The translations under genes were made by a program, and so were the position numbers. The notes below the pieces were generated by a model. It did not search any database. It was not told the DNA's origin and saw only the letters and a list, made by a program, of their open reading frames with translations. From Numida meleagris (lineage: Eukaryota; Chordata; Aves; Galliformes; Numididae), in contig NC_034415.1 of NCBI RefSeq assembly GCF_002078875.1, positions 20,489,975-20,553,974 on the forward strand: a DNA stretch of 64,000 nt, in the 5' to 3' direction. Below, one piece after another: positions 34,010 through 47,219 of the stretch. Within the stretch, counting starts at the first letter, position 1; the number at the start of each line of letters is the position of its first letter.

Positions 34010-37000
34010 ACCAGCTGCAGCACGGGGCTCCCATCAGCTGCTCCATAGGTTTTGACAGAAGGCACTTTGCAAGGGCAAAGTATGAGTATTATTAATATAG
34101 TACAGTTAGTAGAATATTATGAACTGTTATAAATCATTACCGCTAAACTACGGTTATTAAAGGAAATGACCAAAGTGCACTTTCTGAGCCAGGATCTCCG
34201 ACAGTTAAAGCGTTGTTTTATTATTTCACTTGCTAACTTGCAAAATTCAGGAGGCAGCGACAGTTTCCTGGTTGGGCTGCGATGGTTGTGCAAGGGATTG
34301 GGAGACGCTGGAGGAGTGGGCATGCACGTCAGGAAGCAAGCAAGGGATTTAGTCATTGCTTTTCTCTTTCTTTGATAACCTGAAGGTCTTGAAGGAAGGA
34401 GACGTACCCTCGTGCAGGTGCCTTGGGCCCTCCAAGGCCACCGAGGTCTTTCTGGAGTTCCCATAGAAAACTCAAGCGTGAAGGTGCTTTGGAATTGTCA
34501 GCGGTTGTTATCTGTGTGATATCATTTAGACAAGTCCCATTAAATGCTAGCAGCAGATCCATTCTCCCCTCTTTGTTTGCCTTCCAAGGAGCAGAAAACA
34601 GACATAATTATATTTTACGTGAGACTCTAAGATTTCCTCTCATCTCCTCCTCTGCTTAATATCTGCAGCTATAAAATAAATTCCATTTGTGCGTACATGG
34701 TGTTAGACAGAGGTAAATAACTGTCATCTGAAATCTGCCTAACCTTAATCTGTATCAGGAGCACTATAGAGCACTGTACCCATTTGTATAATATTAGGCT
34801 TTATTTTTATTATGCATTTCTAATGCAAATTCATAGCGGGGGCAAAGTTGTTTTCTGCTAATGCTGCACTCCAAGGAAAGTGGCTGCCACGAGTGACTGG
34901 TGACAGTCTCTATCCAGCGGTTTGTGGTCCTCAATCACATCAGTATACCTGGGGGGCATTTTTCATCCTTGCTCTTCAGGAGAAAAAAACAGATTTGAGG
35001 ACTTCCAAGGATGATTTTTAGCTATGCAAAGCAACTGGGACCAGCAGTTTGTGGAACTGGCACAGCACTGGTGTGGCACTGGGCTACACATGTGAAGCTT
35101 TCCTGGGAGCCAGCCTGGAGTCAGAGTGCTCTGAGTGAACATTGATGGTGCGGTTTGGTGCAATCTGTGGTTGTGATCTTGTTCTTTGTCTTTCCTTTGG
35201 AAAACATAGATGGTGGCAGTGATAAGCCAGGCTTCCTTTGGCCATCAGCGTTGTTTTCTCTTTCAGCCCCTTGCTGGCATCTTGAATTGCAGCAGAAGAG
35301 AGGAGAAAGCAAAGCTGCTAACCTGGAGCTGAGGTCTGCTTTCTCACCACTATTTTAGGGAAGAACGTGTTTTGTACTTTTTCTCATCAGTGCTGGGCTT
35401 GTGGTGCACAGCTGTTTGCAGTGGGAAAAGGAAGGCGCTGCGTGCCTCTGCATCCCCGTAAGAGGAAGAGCTGGAATCCGTGTCCTTGTTTCCCGCAGCA
35501 GCATGGATTCTGGGTAGCTGGCTCCAGGCAGAGTGACACAGCCCAGGTTTTAATTTGGAAAACATAAGAGCTTTGATGCATTGGCTTTTTGCTGGTGCAG
35601 TCCTGCACAGCTGCCTGTGCCCTGTGCCCTTTTGCAGAGCCAAGAGTGCATCTCAGGTCTGCCACAGTGAGCCCATGTTGTTCTATTGGGATTTTCAGGA
35701 AAAATCACTTTGCTTCTAATTAAGATAGTTTAAATTTTAAAAGTCTCAACCTTTTCATCTGATTTTGGTGCTGTTTCCCTATAGAAACCAACTTGCAAAG
35801 CCATTTAGTATGTGCGACTGTCTGTCCTGTAGCATCCCTCACTATATGGGAACATAGGATAGCAATCCCTCATCCCAGGGAGCCTGTGCTGACACTGGGC
35901 AGGCATGCAGAAGGCTCTGCACCAAAACACAGCTCTGCCTTTTCCTCTGGCTTTGATTCTGGTATGAGAAATGTTACAGGGAGCTTCTCCACAGTGCTTT
36001 AGGGGAGACTCTGCAGAGTGCCAGCGTCCTGGTCCCTGCTCTGTGCATGGGGTGGGGGCTCACTGGGCTGAATGCCACCCTGGTGCTGCATGTGCCTGGT
36101 GGTCCCTCTCAGGCTGGAATGCATCTTGTCCTAGTGTCACCATTGGCAATGCGGATGGTTTGGGACCAGGTGGCCAGCAGGAGAGCAGGATGCAGGTGGG
36201 AGGCAGCATCACTGCCAGGGGGCTGCAGTGCCCTGCACAGAACCTGCTTCCTTCTTGGGTTCTTGTAAACCAGTTTCACTTCCCACTACCGACCATCGGT
36301 TGGAGGTGAGCCTCCAGCACAGCCCGCAGCCAGGATGGCAGCTTTCCCCCGGTGCACTTCTCTTAAGGAGGCAGTTTGACCACTGCTCTTTTTTTTTTGG
36401 CTGCGGGATGAAGGAGAAGTCGGGTCTGGAAGGGGCTGAGCACTGGAACCAGCACGAAGTGGGGAGTGGTGCTGGGAGCCTGGGGTGAGGCACAGTGGGA
36501 TGCAGGCAGTCCGCACGCTAGGAGTTAAACGTCATCAAGCTCTGCAGAGGGAGTGTGAAATATAAGGGGGCTTCGAGTTATTTCTGTCCTCATTTGGCCA
36601 ATGTGTTGGGCCCCAGACTGAAATAAGTGTGATGGCTGTTGGATCAGGACTGGGATATACTGGAAAAATGGAGCAGTGAGAGTGTGCAGATCTCTGTCTC
36701 CGTCAGCCAGAAGCAGTGCTCCCGCTGTCTCATTATGTTCTCTCTTAAAAACGAAAATGCCTTGACTGCGGAAACAGAAGGAGATGGTGTCACAGCAAGG
36801 CAGGGTGGGGAGAAGGGGTGAGAGTTGGTCTCGCTCGGATGTGCCTGAGATGCTGCTGCTGCTTGTGGAGCTGTGCAGGGCGCAGCCTGGATCGAGCCTC
36901 GGTTTATGGCATATTTCAAGGAAGAAGGGGCCTTAAGCTGGGGAAATGCTTCCCATTCAGCCATCTCTTCAGGAGAACCATGAGGACACAGCTCTGCCCT

Positions 37001-39094
37001 TGAGCACGTCCATCTCCCCTCCCTGTGCCCTGGGATGAGCTGGGATGCCCTGGTAGGGCTGGGGAAGGTCACAGTGTCAGTGAACACCATCTGGGGCCGT
37101 TGTGTTGGGTTGGAGCTGCACCTGGGCAAAGAGGCGAGGGAAGTCCCAGTGTGGTGCGATGGGCTCTGCAGGAGGGGAGGGCAGGAGGGGGCTGTTAGAC
37201 GGCACTTGCTGGCGGTCGCTGTGTACTCAGGTGGCTCAGTGATGTTCGGGTGGTCCCAGAGCCACTCTGTTTGCAGCCTAGGAAATGTGCTGAGAGCTGT
37301 TCGTATGCAGATTGTTTTACTTCTGTTGCTTGATAGAGGTTGGCACATGGAATGCAAAGGGTACAGCCGTGCCTCCTCCTCCTCATCCCAGCCCCACAGT
37401 GCAGGAAGAGGGAAGGGCCATCTGGACATTTCAGCTTGGGCTCTATTGACTTTGGACAACAGAGCCATTCCTCATGGTACATCTTGAACGCAGAGGTTGC
37501 CGCATTCCTGTACACCGAGGGCGGTGGCATTCCCGTCTCGGAGGTGCTCAGTGCTGCCTGCATTGCTGCACCAGCTCCAGAGGGATGGAGCCTTGTTCAG
37601 TAAACACACCCCTGGCATTTCTTCTGAAGAAACTGTTGCCAGACACAGAGATGGTTTTTTTCATGAAACTTGGATGAACAGCTGAAAACAGTGGCTAGGA
37701 GCAGCAGAGAAAGAAACAGGGGAAAAATTTGGAGTAAGGTAGATAAAAGTGAGAGATAAAAGAAATAATGCAGGGAAGGATGAGTAATCGACATTCTTGG
37801 AGTCGAAGCACAGGCTCTGGCTTCCTTCCTGAGCAGTAAAATAAAATTTAAAAAAAAAAGTCTTTAGAACAACAAAACTCTGGACGCGCTGGTTTCCTTC
37901 CTGACGGGCCCAGCCTCGTGGTGTTTCGATGAGTCCTCATTGGCAACCAGGGCTGATCTAAAGGCCAAAGGCAGAGAGATTGGGGGGGAAGGGAGAAGGG
38001 TTTAACTCTTTGAGATCTGCTGCCAGAGATCTGCTGTGTGGCGGGTGCTGGAGCGTGAGCAATGTTACTGCCATTGGGCACCTGATATTGGCTGGCACAT
38101 CGGCCTGGTGGGCAGTGGGGAGGACGTGTGGGGGCAGCTTGCGTGCTTTGGGCAACTCATGTTTTGCTGCGAGCTCTCTGAGGCTCGCCGCTCTCTGCAG
38201 GGTTCCCCTCTCTGAAAGGTCGAAGCTACTTCTTAATTCCCAGCAGCTGACAAAATATTTATTTTCAGGTACTTAAAATATTATAATTTGAAGTGGAGTC
38301 CAGGGCCCTGGCTGGAGCTGAGCTTTTGTACTAACAGCCCCAGCGAAATGACTTTTTCCTCCTACGACTTGCCAACAAACGCTTGGAAAATAATTGTGGG
38401 ACAGTCATCCCTTTAGTGAGCAGATCAAGAAGATTTGAGACTTGCCAGAGCCTTTCAAAGGGCAGGCCAAAGGTTCAAGTTGCTGCCAGTTCTATTTGTC
38501 TTAGCCTTTATACTTACTTTTGTGTCATTAATTTCATCAAACGCTTGAGGGTAAAAGGCACCCAGCGGGCTGCTGCTTGTGCCGAGTTCTTTGGGTGTGC
38601 TTGGACACCTCTTGGGAAATAAGCCCGGCTTTTTGTGCAGGGGGAGATTAAAGCCAGTGCAGACGCAGAAGAACCTGACTTACCCCAAACCAAAGTTGTT
38701 TCCCTTCCGAGGCCCTTTCAAAGCAGGCTGTGAAAGGAGAAGTGTATATGAATGATGCTCTGTGCCTACAGGACCTATGGGGATCTTCAGAAATAAAGCA
38801 TTGCAATGAGATTTTGCCAAGCCACTGAAAAGAGGGCTGAGCAAGGAGAGGTGAGCAGAGCATCTCGGGGCTGTCGCCCGGGGTTCCCATCGTAGCCTGC
38901 ATCCCAGCAGCTGCTTTCCAACCCTTTCTGCCCCAGCACAGCCAGCCGAGCGCTTTAATTTCTCAGCAGAAGTGTTGTAATCATTAGGCAGCTCGTTGGA
39001 GGATCGGCAGCACTTAACCAGATGTGAACAATGCAGCCCAGGGTCCCCGTTCCCTCGCTGGGTTGCAGCCAGCTGCCTCGTTGTGCCCGTTTGG

Positions 39095-39233
39095 GTGCCT
39101 GGAGGGGCTGCAGGAGGTGCCCAAGGCCAGGTTGGATGGGGCTCTGGGCAGCCTGATCCGGTGGGGGGGGCAGGGGTTGGAATGGATGGGCATTGAGGTC
39201 CCTTCCAACCCAACCCATTCGGTGATTCTGTGA
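39095..39233 (+). mobile_element. CR1 3'-end fragment, GGGTTGGAAGGGACC type
   Basis: GGCCAGGTTGGATGGGGCTC, CTGGGCAGCCTGATC and GAGGTCCCTTCCAACCCAAC end at CGGTGATTCTGTGAC. It is the first CR1 after the RNF220 coding exon, plus orientation, and the same subfamily as 16,211-16,385. Confidence 0.9.
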
Positions 39234-40505
39234 CCTTGGGCTGAGTCATCCCAACAATACTTATATATCGTAAACTTTTATAAATATGCACTTGCAGAGC
39301 ATGTTATGCTTAAAAAAATCTTTGTACAAGTTATAGGTTTATGGTTACAGAGAGAAAAAACATATTAAATCAGCAAGACCAAGGGAGCAAACAAGATATA
39401 AAAGTGATACTGTGTTATGCTAGATTGTATTGAAAATCCCAATGCGTCTTTTTGTGTGTAAATGGTAAATTCTTCTCTGAGTTCCCAGTTTGTTTCTTAA
39501 TGTGCATCACGTAGCAGAATAGCAGCGTGGACACCGTTGCAAATACGGTATGTGTTTTATTGTGAGCATTATACTGCATAGCAGAGCACGGGTGTTGAAT
39601 ACCGCAGCCGGTTATATACAGCTGTAAATGGAGCTACCCGCTGTTCTGCATACAGCAAGCTGCATATTTATGAGTAAATACCAGCCTAGGTAAAATAACA
39701 GCAAAACAGGAAGTTGCATTAAAGACTTCAATGTTTAGAACCAGTTTGCTCAAAGCTCCTGGGACAGCACTGCGGGGAACAGCCCTGTGTTTTTTCAGCA
39801 TTAAGTCTTTTCCACCTGATTTTTCTTGTTCTGAGAGTTTAAAAGCCCCTTCTTAACTCCACTGCTCATCAGCATGTGGGGTAACTCGGGTGTGTTCGCA
39901 GGCACAGTGAGAGCAGGGCTTTAGCTGGGGGAACCATGCACTGACTCCTGCCTTGGTGCAGCTTCGGGGTTACATGTGGGGACACAAGCACAACGTCTGC
40001 AGTGCCAGATCTGGAGCTACAGGCATCGAGGCAGAGCAAGAGCTCCAAAATGAGCGATGCCTTCTGAAATACCGGCGTGTTTAACCTAGAGGGAGCTCTC
40101 CTACACGAAGAATGAGGCTGTGCCCGAACAGCTTTCACCCTGCGCATCCTTAGCAAGCTGCTCCAAGAGCACCTGGGTACCACACCAACACGGGGCGACC
40201 CATGGGCCACTGCTGCACTACTGGTGGAAACTGATGGAGATTTCTCCTGGTGGTAACATTTCACCTCTTTATCCTGCTCCTGATGACACAGACAAGGCAG
40301 GGTTGTGATGTTTTGGGTTTAGGCAAACTGGTGAGTCCTTTCGTGGAAGCTGGGTGATACTTGAGGTGACCAGTGCAGATGATGCAACCATACAAGTTCT
40401 TCAGTCCCCATGGGTCCTGTTCCCAGAAGATGCAGGAGTGCAGAGCAAGGGTTGGCAGCATTCAAGGTGCTGGGAATGAAGGCTTGAGAGAGGCAGAGCT
40501 GAGAG

Positions 40506-40765
40506 CATAGAATCACAAAATCGTAGTTGAGATGGAAGGGACATTTAGAGGCTGTCTAGCCCAACTAGAATGAACAGGGACACCTATAGCTCCATCAGGT
40601 GCTCAGAGCCCCATACAACCTGACCTTGAATGTCTACAGAGACAGGTCATCCACCACTGCTCTGGGCAACCTGTGCCAGTGCCTCACCACTCTTATTGTG
40701 GAAGACTTCTTCCTTATATCCAACCTAGATCTCTCCCATTTTCATCTGAAGCCATTCCCCCCCAT
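40506..40765 (-). mobile_element. CR1 3'-end fragment
   Basis: ATAGAATCACAAAATCGTAG, CTCCATCAGGTGCTCAGAGC and CTCTGGGCAACCTGTGCCAG show a minus-orientation CR1 of about 260 bases. Confidence 0.92.
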
Positions 40766-40863
40766 CCTATGGGAAGGATGGGTGCTTTTTTTGTGTTGTT
40801 TTTTTTGGTGAGTTTGGGTAAGGAAAGGACACATGTGAGCTGCATGGGAAAGATAGCTGGAAG

Positions 40864-40893
40864 GAAGAACTAAAGCATGAAGAACTAAAGCAT
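40864..40893 (+). repeat. Exact tandem duplication of a 15-bp unit
   Basis: GAAGAACTAAAGCAT occurs twice in direct succession in the short interval between two oppositely oriented CR1 copies. Confidence 0.95.
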
Positions 40894-40983
40894 GTTTTTC
40901 CATATGATTTTTAAAGAAAGGCTTTGCATTAACTTTGAGCATGGCTTTCGTTTGTTCATGTTCCTTGTTTTCCTATAGGGTGA

Positions 40984-41076
40984 AGTGACATGGGTTTAGT
41001 GGGCACAGTGATGATGGGTTGATGGCGAGACTTAATCTTAGTGGTCTCTTCTAACCTCAATGATTCCATGATTTTA
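40984..41076 (+). mobile_element. CR1 3'-end fragment
   Basis: GTGACATGGGTTTAGTGGGC, GATGATGGGTTGATGG and CTTCTAACCTCAATGATTCC show a plus-orientation CR1 terminus. Confidence 0.88.
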
Positions 41077-44000
41077 AGTGGGAGCAGCAGAGGCAGGAGA
41101 AGTGACTTAGATCCAAACCCCTGATTTAACTAGAAAAAAGCCAGAGGAAAGGAGCTGGAATTGGAATAAGCACTTCCCTTGGGGTTTTGTGCTTTGCTCC
41201 ATATCTTGGATAATGCCCATTCCACTCCTCCATCTTACTGCCTTTGCTGTGTGTAATGCTATAATGTGATGAAAAGTACAGCAATAACAGCAGGGTGTCA
41301 AAGTCTCTGGCTGCAGCAGATGAGAACAAGCCCAAATACAGCAGCCATGGACACAGAAACAAAGGAAAAGAGCTGCTTACCTTCAAAAGGCCTCAAATAC
41401 ACAGAGATCTCCAAAGAAACACCCTTGCATCCACTGCCAACCCTTAAATGAGGTCTAGGAAGGGGTGGATCCTGGCTCCACCCCTTCTGCTCACTCAGGG
41501 CATTGCTTGCACCTGAGCTCCCCTGGGTTGGCCCTGTCTTCCTACCAGGTGCTCAATCACTGTTTCAAGCCATGACTTAGCATTTCCACTACACTGTGCT
41601 ACCTGGGACATCACACCTGAGCCCCTTGTCCATCCATGTGCTGTCCTCCAGGGTTGCTTCCCAGTAGTAGAGTGGCACAGCAGACTTTGCAAATCCTGCA
41701 TCCTGCTAGATGCTCAAATCTTGTATTTAGAAATGATGCCCGTGCTGGTTTGGTGCATGTTCTGTGACCATGGATGGTCACGGCTGTTGACTGGAGGTGA
41801 CAATGCATGGCATGAAAGCATGGAAGCAAGGACAGTCCTACTGCCGAGGTGTGCTGCAGCTCAGGGTGCTGCTCCCTGCACCTGTATCTGCATCCAGCTT
41901 TCCTGAGAATGGAGTGCACCTTGTGTGAGCATCCTCTTCCTTGCACCCATCCCCTCAGTTAGTGCTGTGAGTGAACCAAAAAGGCTGATCTGTGCTAAAG
42001 GAGTGTTTCCAACGCCAGCCCTCTAGAGGAGCCCGTAACTGGCAATTAAGGCATAAAAAATATTTCCATCGAGTGAGCCCTAAATAAATGCTTGTCACCG
42101 CTGATCAGAGTTGGTTTATTTCCATGTGTGTTTTCCTTCTTTCTTTTTTTGTATAACTTACAGCCCTGTAAATGCTCAGCAGCTGTTAATATGATTCTGT
42201 CGATACGTTTACCATGGTGATTTGGCTATATTTGGCGAGCGTGTGAAGAAATCACTCACCGGTGAGAAGGAGGAAAGACAAGCTGTCGATAGCGAGGGAG
42301 AAATGCTAATAACCCGGTGACAAATCATTCCCGGGAATCTCAAAGGGTTAAAAAAAAGGGGCCGCAAGGAGTGAAGGTGACTCATCGGGAACTGCAGACA
42401 CCAGCTGTCATCTCCAGCTCCTCCTGCGCTTCATCACTTCACTTTTCTAAAGAAATATTTTGTTCTAATTCAAACAGACCAGGGCTTGTTTGTTTTTTAT
42501 GAATTATTTACTGGGGAGGAGAACCTCTCGAGGTATTCATCTTCACTCAGGAATGAGTGGACGTTCAGTGCTTTAAAGAGCTCCATCCCCTCCATGATGA
42601 GCCTTTTTCATTCAACACCCACTTCCATGCAGAATAATGGCCAGAAGGTCAGCTCCGCCATTGGGTGTGCGCTGGAGGAGTCCCAGTAGACATTGGCCTT
42701 GTTCACCTGCTCTCGTGCCGTGGGACTGGGACATCCCATGGACACCCAAGGGGATGCTCGTGCCACGGAGGCATGAGGGTTTCCTGGCCCTGAGCTGCTT
42801 CTTGGCGTGTTCCTGCAGCTCAGTGTGCCCAGATGTGCTCCTTGTGCACCGATAGCTCTTCCAGTGGCTACAGGAGCTCGTCTGATATTTTGCAGTCCCA
42901 AAAGGTCTGATCCGGTGGCCGTGGAAGTAAATAAATGGAAGGATGTGCGCTGCTTGGACTGGGCAACCGATTAGTCCCTAAATGTTAGTTGATCTGCTTT
43001 GGGGTTATGACAGACAAATATTGCCCCAAGGTTACTGCTACAGGAATAATCGATCTACCTGTCTCAGCCACATCCAGGCTGCCTGTCATCGCTGCAATAA
43101 CCAGTCGCACGTTACATCCCAGGAAGATCGTGCCCGACCAGACACGATGCCTTTTCTTTGTGTAGTCTGAGGCCAGGCAGTACCGTTTTCAGCATATTTA
43201 AGATCATTTCTACTTGACACTTATCTGCTCCACAGGATATTGCTACTTGACTGCAATGTCCTTATTACAACTACTTAGATTTAATTCATAATTTTTATTT
43301 ATTTATTCATTTATTTTTACGAAATAAGTAAGGCAGCCTGCAAATAAATGACTTGGTCCTCCAAACAATTTAGACAGACAAAGTGCCTTGAGTGTGATTT
43401 AGCTTGAGTGGTGTAAGTCGCACGCTTCTACAAGCTTCAAAATGACAGGAGAGATAATCCCATCAGGCAGTCTGTAAAACAGAACAAGCCTGGAGAGTGG
43501 TTTTCTTGTATACAATTACACTTAGAGACACGGAATTAGATGGAAGGAGATTCAGGACCTTGGGAGGCTGAGGAAGGCTGGGTTCTATGTGTTGATACAA
43601 CAGTGGCACAAGGCACAGCAACTTAGGCACACTTCTTCCATTCATCCTTGTGTGAAAAGTTCCTGACTTGGTGTTGATTTTCTCGAGACGGTGTTTATTT
43701 AAATCAAGATAATAATCTTCCAAATATACCCTAAAATTATATAGCCATATAAATCCTGTCATAATATATTCAGTAAAACTGTCAGGTGATCATTCTTAAT
43801 GTAAGATGAGACCTTTTCATTTCCATCCAGTCAGTTAGCACTAAATTAACTCCTTGGAACAGGCTCAGAGTCATTCATTTGAGTAAATACCCTGGTTATT
43901 TATTGAATATACAGAATTGCCGTCTGTGCCGGGGCTGGGAGCGAGGGCTCCTCTTCCCGTCCCAGCTCTGACAATGGTCAGCAGGAAGCTTGGAGCCAAT

Positions 44001-44096
44001 TGCTTAACTTGTATGTGCAGAACTAGAATGGGATTCTGCCATGGGATTGCTGAATGATAACTCAGCATGCATGAAAACTTAGTGACACCCATAAAA

Positions 44097-44290
44097 ACAG
44101 AATCGTTTGAGTCGGAAGTGGCCCTTAAAGACCATCTGGTCCAACTCCCCTGCAATGAACAGTGACATCCACAGCTTGATCAGGTGCTCAGAGCCTGGTC
44201 CAGCCTGATCTTGGATGTTTCCAGGGATGGGGCAACCACCACATCTCTAGACAACTTATTCCAGTGCTTCACTACACGTGTTTTGCTCTG
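44097..44290 (-). mobile_element. CR1 3'-end fragment
   Basis: ACAGAATCGTTTGAGTCGGA, CATCTGGTCCAACTCCCCTG and ATCAGGTGCTCAGAGCC show a minus-orientation CR1 of the GTTTGAGTTGGAAGGGACCC subfamily. Confidence 0.9.
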
Positions 44291-44858
44291 AAAATTGGTG
44301 CAGCCATGAGTTGGCTCCCAGTGATTCATTCCAAGCATGGGCAGGGCTGCAAGCACCATTCCTAATCCGCTGCCTCAGCAGCAACTCAAGAGTGGGGATT
44401 GCTCAAGAGCTCATGGACTTTTAGACCTAAGGAAGGAATCCCGTTTGGAGTGCTGTATTCAGCTTGCCCAACAGGAGAGCCAAATAAAAATAAATGAATA
44501 AATGAATCAAATCCTGATGGTCCGGATCCAGGCTGTGAGGAGACACACTCATCCTACTCTTTGGGGAGACCAAATTCACTGCACAGATCAAAGAAAGAAG
44601 AGGAAAAGCTCTTCAAAAGTCAGGAAACAAAATCACCTTCACTTTCCTTTAAAGGAGGAAAGTTACTGGACTGCAGCCTGAAAGACCCAGAGCAGCAAGC
44701 ATCAAAAGGAAGTGCTCAGTCAGACAGGGCTCTGCCAAAGGTGAGGTGCAAAGTGTTGGCAGTGCCATGTGCACAGAGCACAGCTCCCAGAGAGCAGTCC
44801 CTTCCCCTACCCACAGGAGTTCTGTGTCCCAATCCCCTAGAAAAAAATAAAGAAGAAG

Positions 44859-44975
44859 AATCAGAATTGTTTGAGTTGGAAGGGACCCTTAAAGGTCATC
44901 TAGTCCAACTCCTCTGCAATAAACAGGGACACCAACAGCTCCATCAGGCGCCCCATCCAGACTGACCTTGAATGG
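44859..44975 (-). mobile_element. CR1 3'-end fragment
   Basis: AATCAGAATTGTTTGAGTTG, TCATCTAGTCCAACTCCTCT and CCATCAGGCGCCCCATCCAG show the same subfamily as the copy 760 bases to the left. Confidence 0.9.
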
Positions 44976-46052
44976 TCAATTGGAAGAAGAGAGAAAGCAG
45001 CTCCCCACCTAGAAGAAAAAGAAAGAAGTGACTTGGGAGCTGCAGGAGCACGGGGTCACCTGCCCAGGACACACAAAGCCAACAATGCATGGGGACCCAG
45101 GTGGCAGCAGGAGGACACCAGGGCTTGGCACAGCGTGGTGCTGGAGCACTCAGCTCTGGCTTGGCAGTCTGGTTGACCTGGGGCTATTTTGGTGCCGAAC
45201 TGGGATTTTGTGTAGTTTGTTTTATTTTACTCTGACATTGTTTAGTGTTTAAAGGTTACCTGGGTTAGGAATTTTACTGTTGTATTGATTGATTGGTCTC
45301 TTCTGTCGTGTTGCCGGAGATGAGAAGAAATTGAGAAAAATGCTCCCGATTCGCTCACCAAACATCAGAACTCCACAGACTTTCTCCTTCGCTGCTCTTT
45401 TGCCACATGTGAGCATGCACATAAGGCTTCCTCCCCATGCTGCCAGGTGCTGTGTAGGGACCAGTGCTGCAGATAGAGCCAACTGAGACTCATGGTGACT
45501 CCAGAGGTCACGGCACAGGCTCTGCCACTCGCCTCTAGCCCCGTCAGCAGAGCACTGGAAAGCACAAATTCTGGTGAGATTACGTTATAATTTAAGACAG
45601 TGAACATGTGCTCTGCTGGCGGCTATAAAGATTCAAATCATAAAGTTTTACAGTGGAACGGTTTCTGTAAATGCATCGTTAGAAAGGGGGAATCGTGCCT
45701 TTAGTTCTTATGATGTATGGGGCTGCCTGGCTTGGTTTGGTTTGAGCAGTCCTTGGCAGGACCTGAGGTGGGGTCCCAACCCTATGCTGCCATTTAAAAT
45801 CTGTCCTTCCTTCCCTGGGGCTCTGATGATTCAATCCCTGGGGAAGGACTGGAGATGCCGAGGAGTTTTTGTGTCCTCCCAATGACAGGTGAGGTTAACG
45901 ACCCTGCAGGAGTTAACAGAACTCATCATAGCATGATGTCCACGGTATCTCATTGGGGTTGCATGGTCCTCAGCTCTGCGTGGTGGGGTTCTTTCAGCAT
46001 TTTTGGCTAGCAGGGACAAAGATGTCTTGGTGTGTGCTGTGCCCCTGTGATA

Positions 46053-46145
46053 TCATAGAACAGAATCACAGAATCATGGAATCATTAAGGTTGGAAAAGA
46101 CCACTAAGATCATCCAGTCACCTCAACCCACCCCACTATGCCACA
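46053..46145 (-). mobile_element. CR1 3'-end fragment
   Basis: ATCATAGAACAGAATCACAG, AATCATTAAGGTTGGAAAAG and CACTAAGATCATCCAGTC show a short minus-orientation CR1 end. Confidence 0.92.
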
Positions 46146-46979
46146 AAGCTGGACTGGCTTCATTCTTTCAGAACATGACACCAAGCTCTGTCCCATAGTA
46201 CTAGTTGTGTCCAAAAGAAAACATCACCACAAGTTGCTTTGGGTCCCAGCACCATGCATCTCCATCAACACAATGGCATTGCTCAGGGTTTGTGTGGGAA
46301 CCTTTCACCAACCTGGGTTTGGGCTGACACAGCCAGTGAGAATCTGCAGCTGCTGCACGAAAGGCAAATGAATTAAACATAATATGAATAATACAGTCAA
46401 TACGGCAGCCATGAGTTGTTTATTTTTATGTTAAATTCAATGCATTTTTGTCGCCCTCATATTTTGAGTGATCAATAGGGAAAAGATTTTCATATTAACA
46501 ATACTCAGCTGTATTGTGGAAGCGAGGGGAAGTGGGAGGTTTTGGCAGCTGGGCCGATGTGCAAGCTTTTTGTCATCACTTTGGGACGTGTGGTGAGCAG
46601 TTTGAGATTATGACTAAGCATCACAGGTATATGCATTTGCCGAAAGATCAGCAGTGAAATTGTTTCCAGCATTCCCATTCCGATGGTTATCTCCAGCCCT
46701 CGCAGTTAGCACCCCGCTGGGGAATGGGGCTGCGGCAGAGCTCTCCGCACCGGTGTTTGGGGCGCTGCAGGAGGAACGCACTGCAAGAACTCCTAGTTCA
46801 TCTTTCAGTTTTATTTATAAACTAAGCACAGCACAAACTTACTGCAAATGAAGACCCACAGTGCAGAAGGCATGGTACTGTGGGCTTTGACCTGAGATGG
46901 AGGGCTGTGTTCTGCTGAGTTTTGCAGCTGCACAGTTGAAACCAAGAGGGGAGTGCAGAAATGGTGCAACATTCCAATG

Positions 46980-47219
46980 GTTTCTAACTAAAAGAGAAGA
47001 GATTTAGATTGGATATAAGGAAAAAATTTTTTGCAATAAAGCAGTGAGGCACTGGAACAGATTGCCCAGAGCAGTGGTGGATGCCCTGTTCCTGTAGATA
47101 ATCAAGGTCAGGCTGGATGGGGCTCTGAGCACCTGATGGAACTTTAGGCATTTCCATTCATTGCAGGGGGATGGCCTTTAAGGGTCTCTTCCAACTCAAA
47201 CCATTCTGTGATCCTATGA
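46980..47219 (+). mobile_element. CR1 3'-end fragment
   Basis: TTAGATTGGATATAAGG, GGTCAGGCTGGATGGGGCTC and TCTTCCAACTCAAACCATTC end in GTGATCCTATGAA, plus orientation. Confidence 0.92.

Noticed and set aside
44561..44965. 134-codon plus-strand frame rich in Lys, Glu and Ser
   Set aside because: Its last third is an antisense CR1 fragment and the start has no similarity; a chance frame.
45190..45206. TGGTGCCGAACTGGGAT resembles a tRNA-Phe-type retroviral primer-binding site
   Set aside because: Only the first ten bases match well. There is no CA-ended LTR before it, no polypurine tract and no gag/pol similarity nearby.
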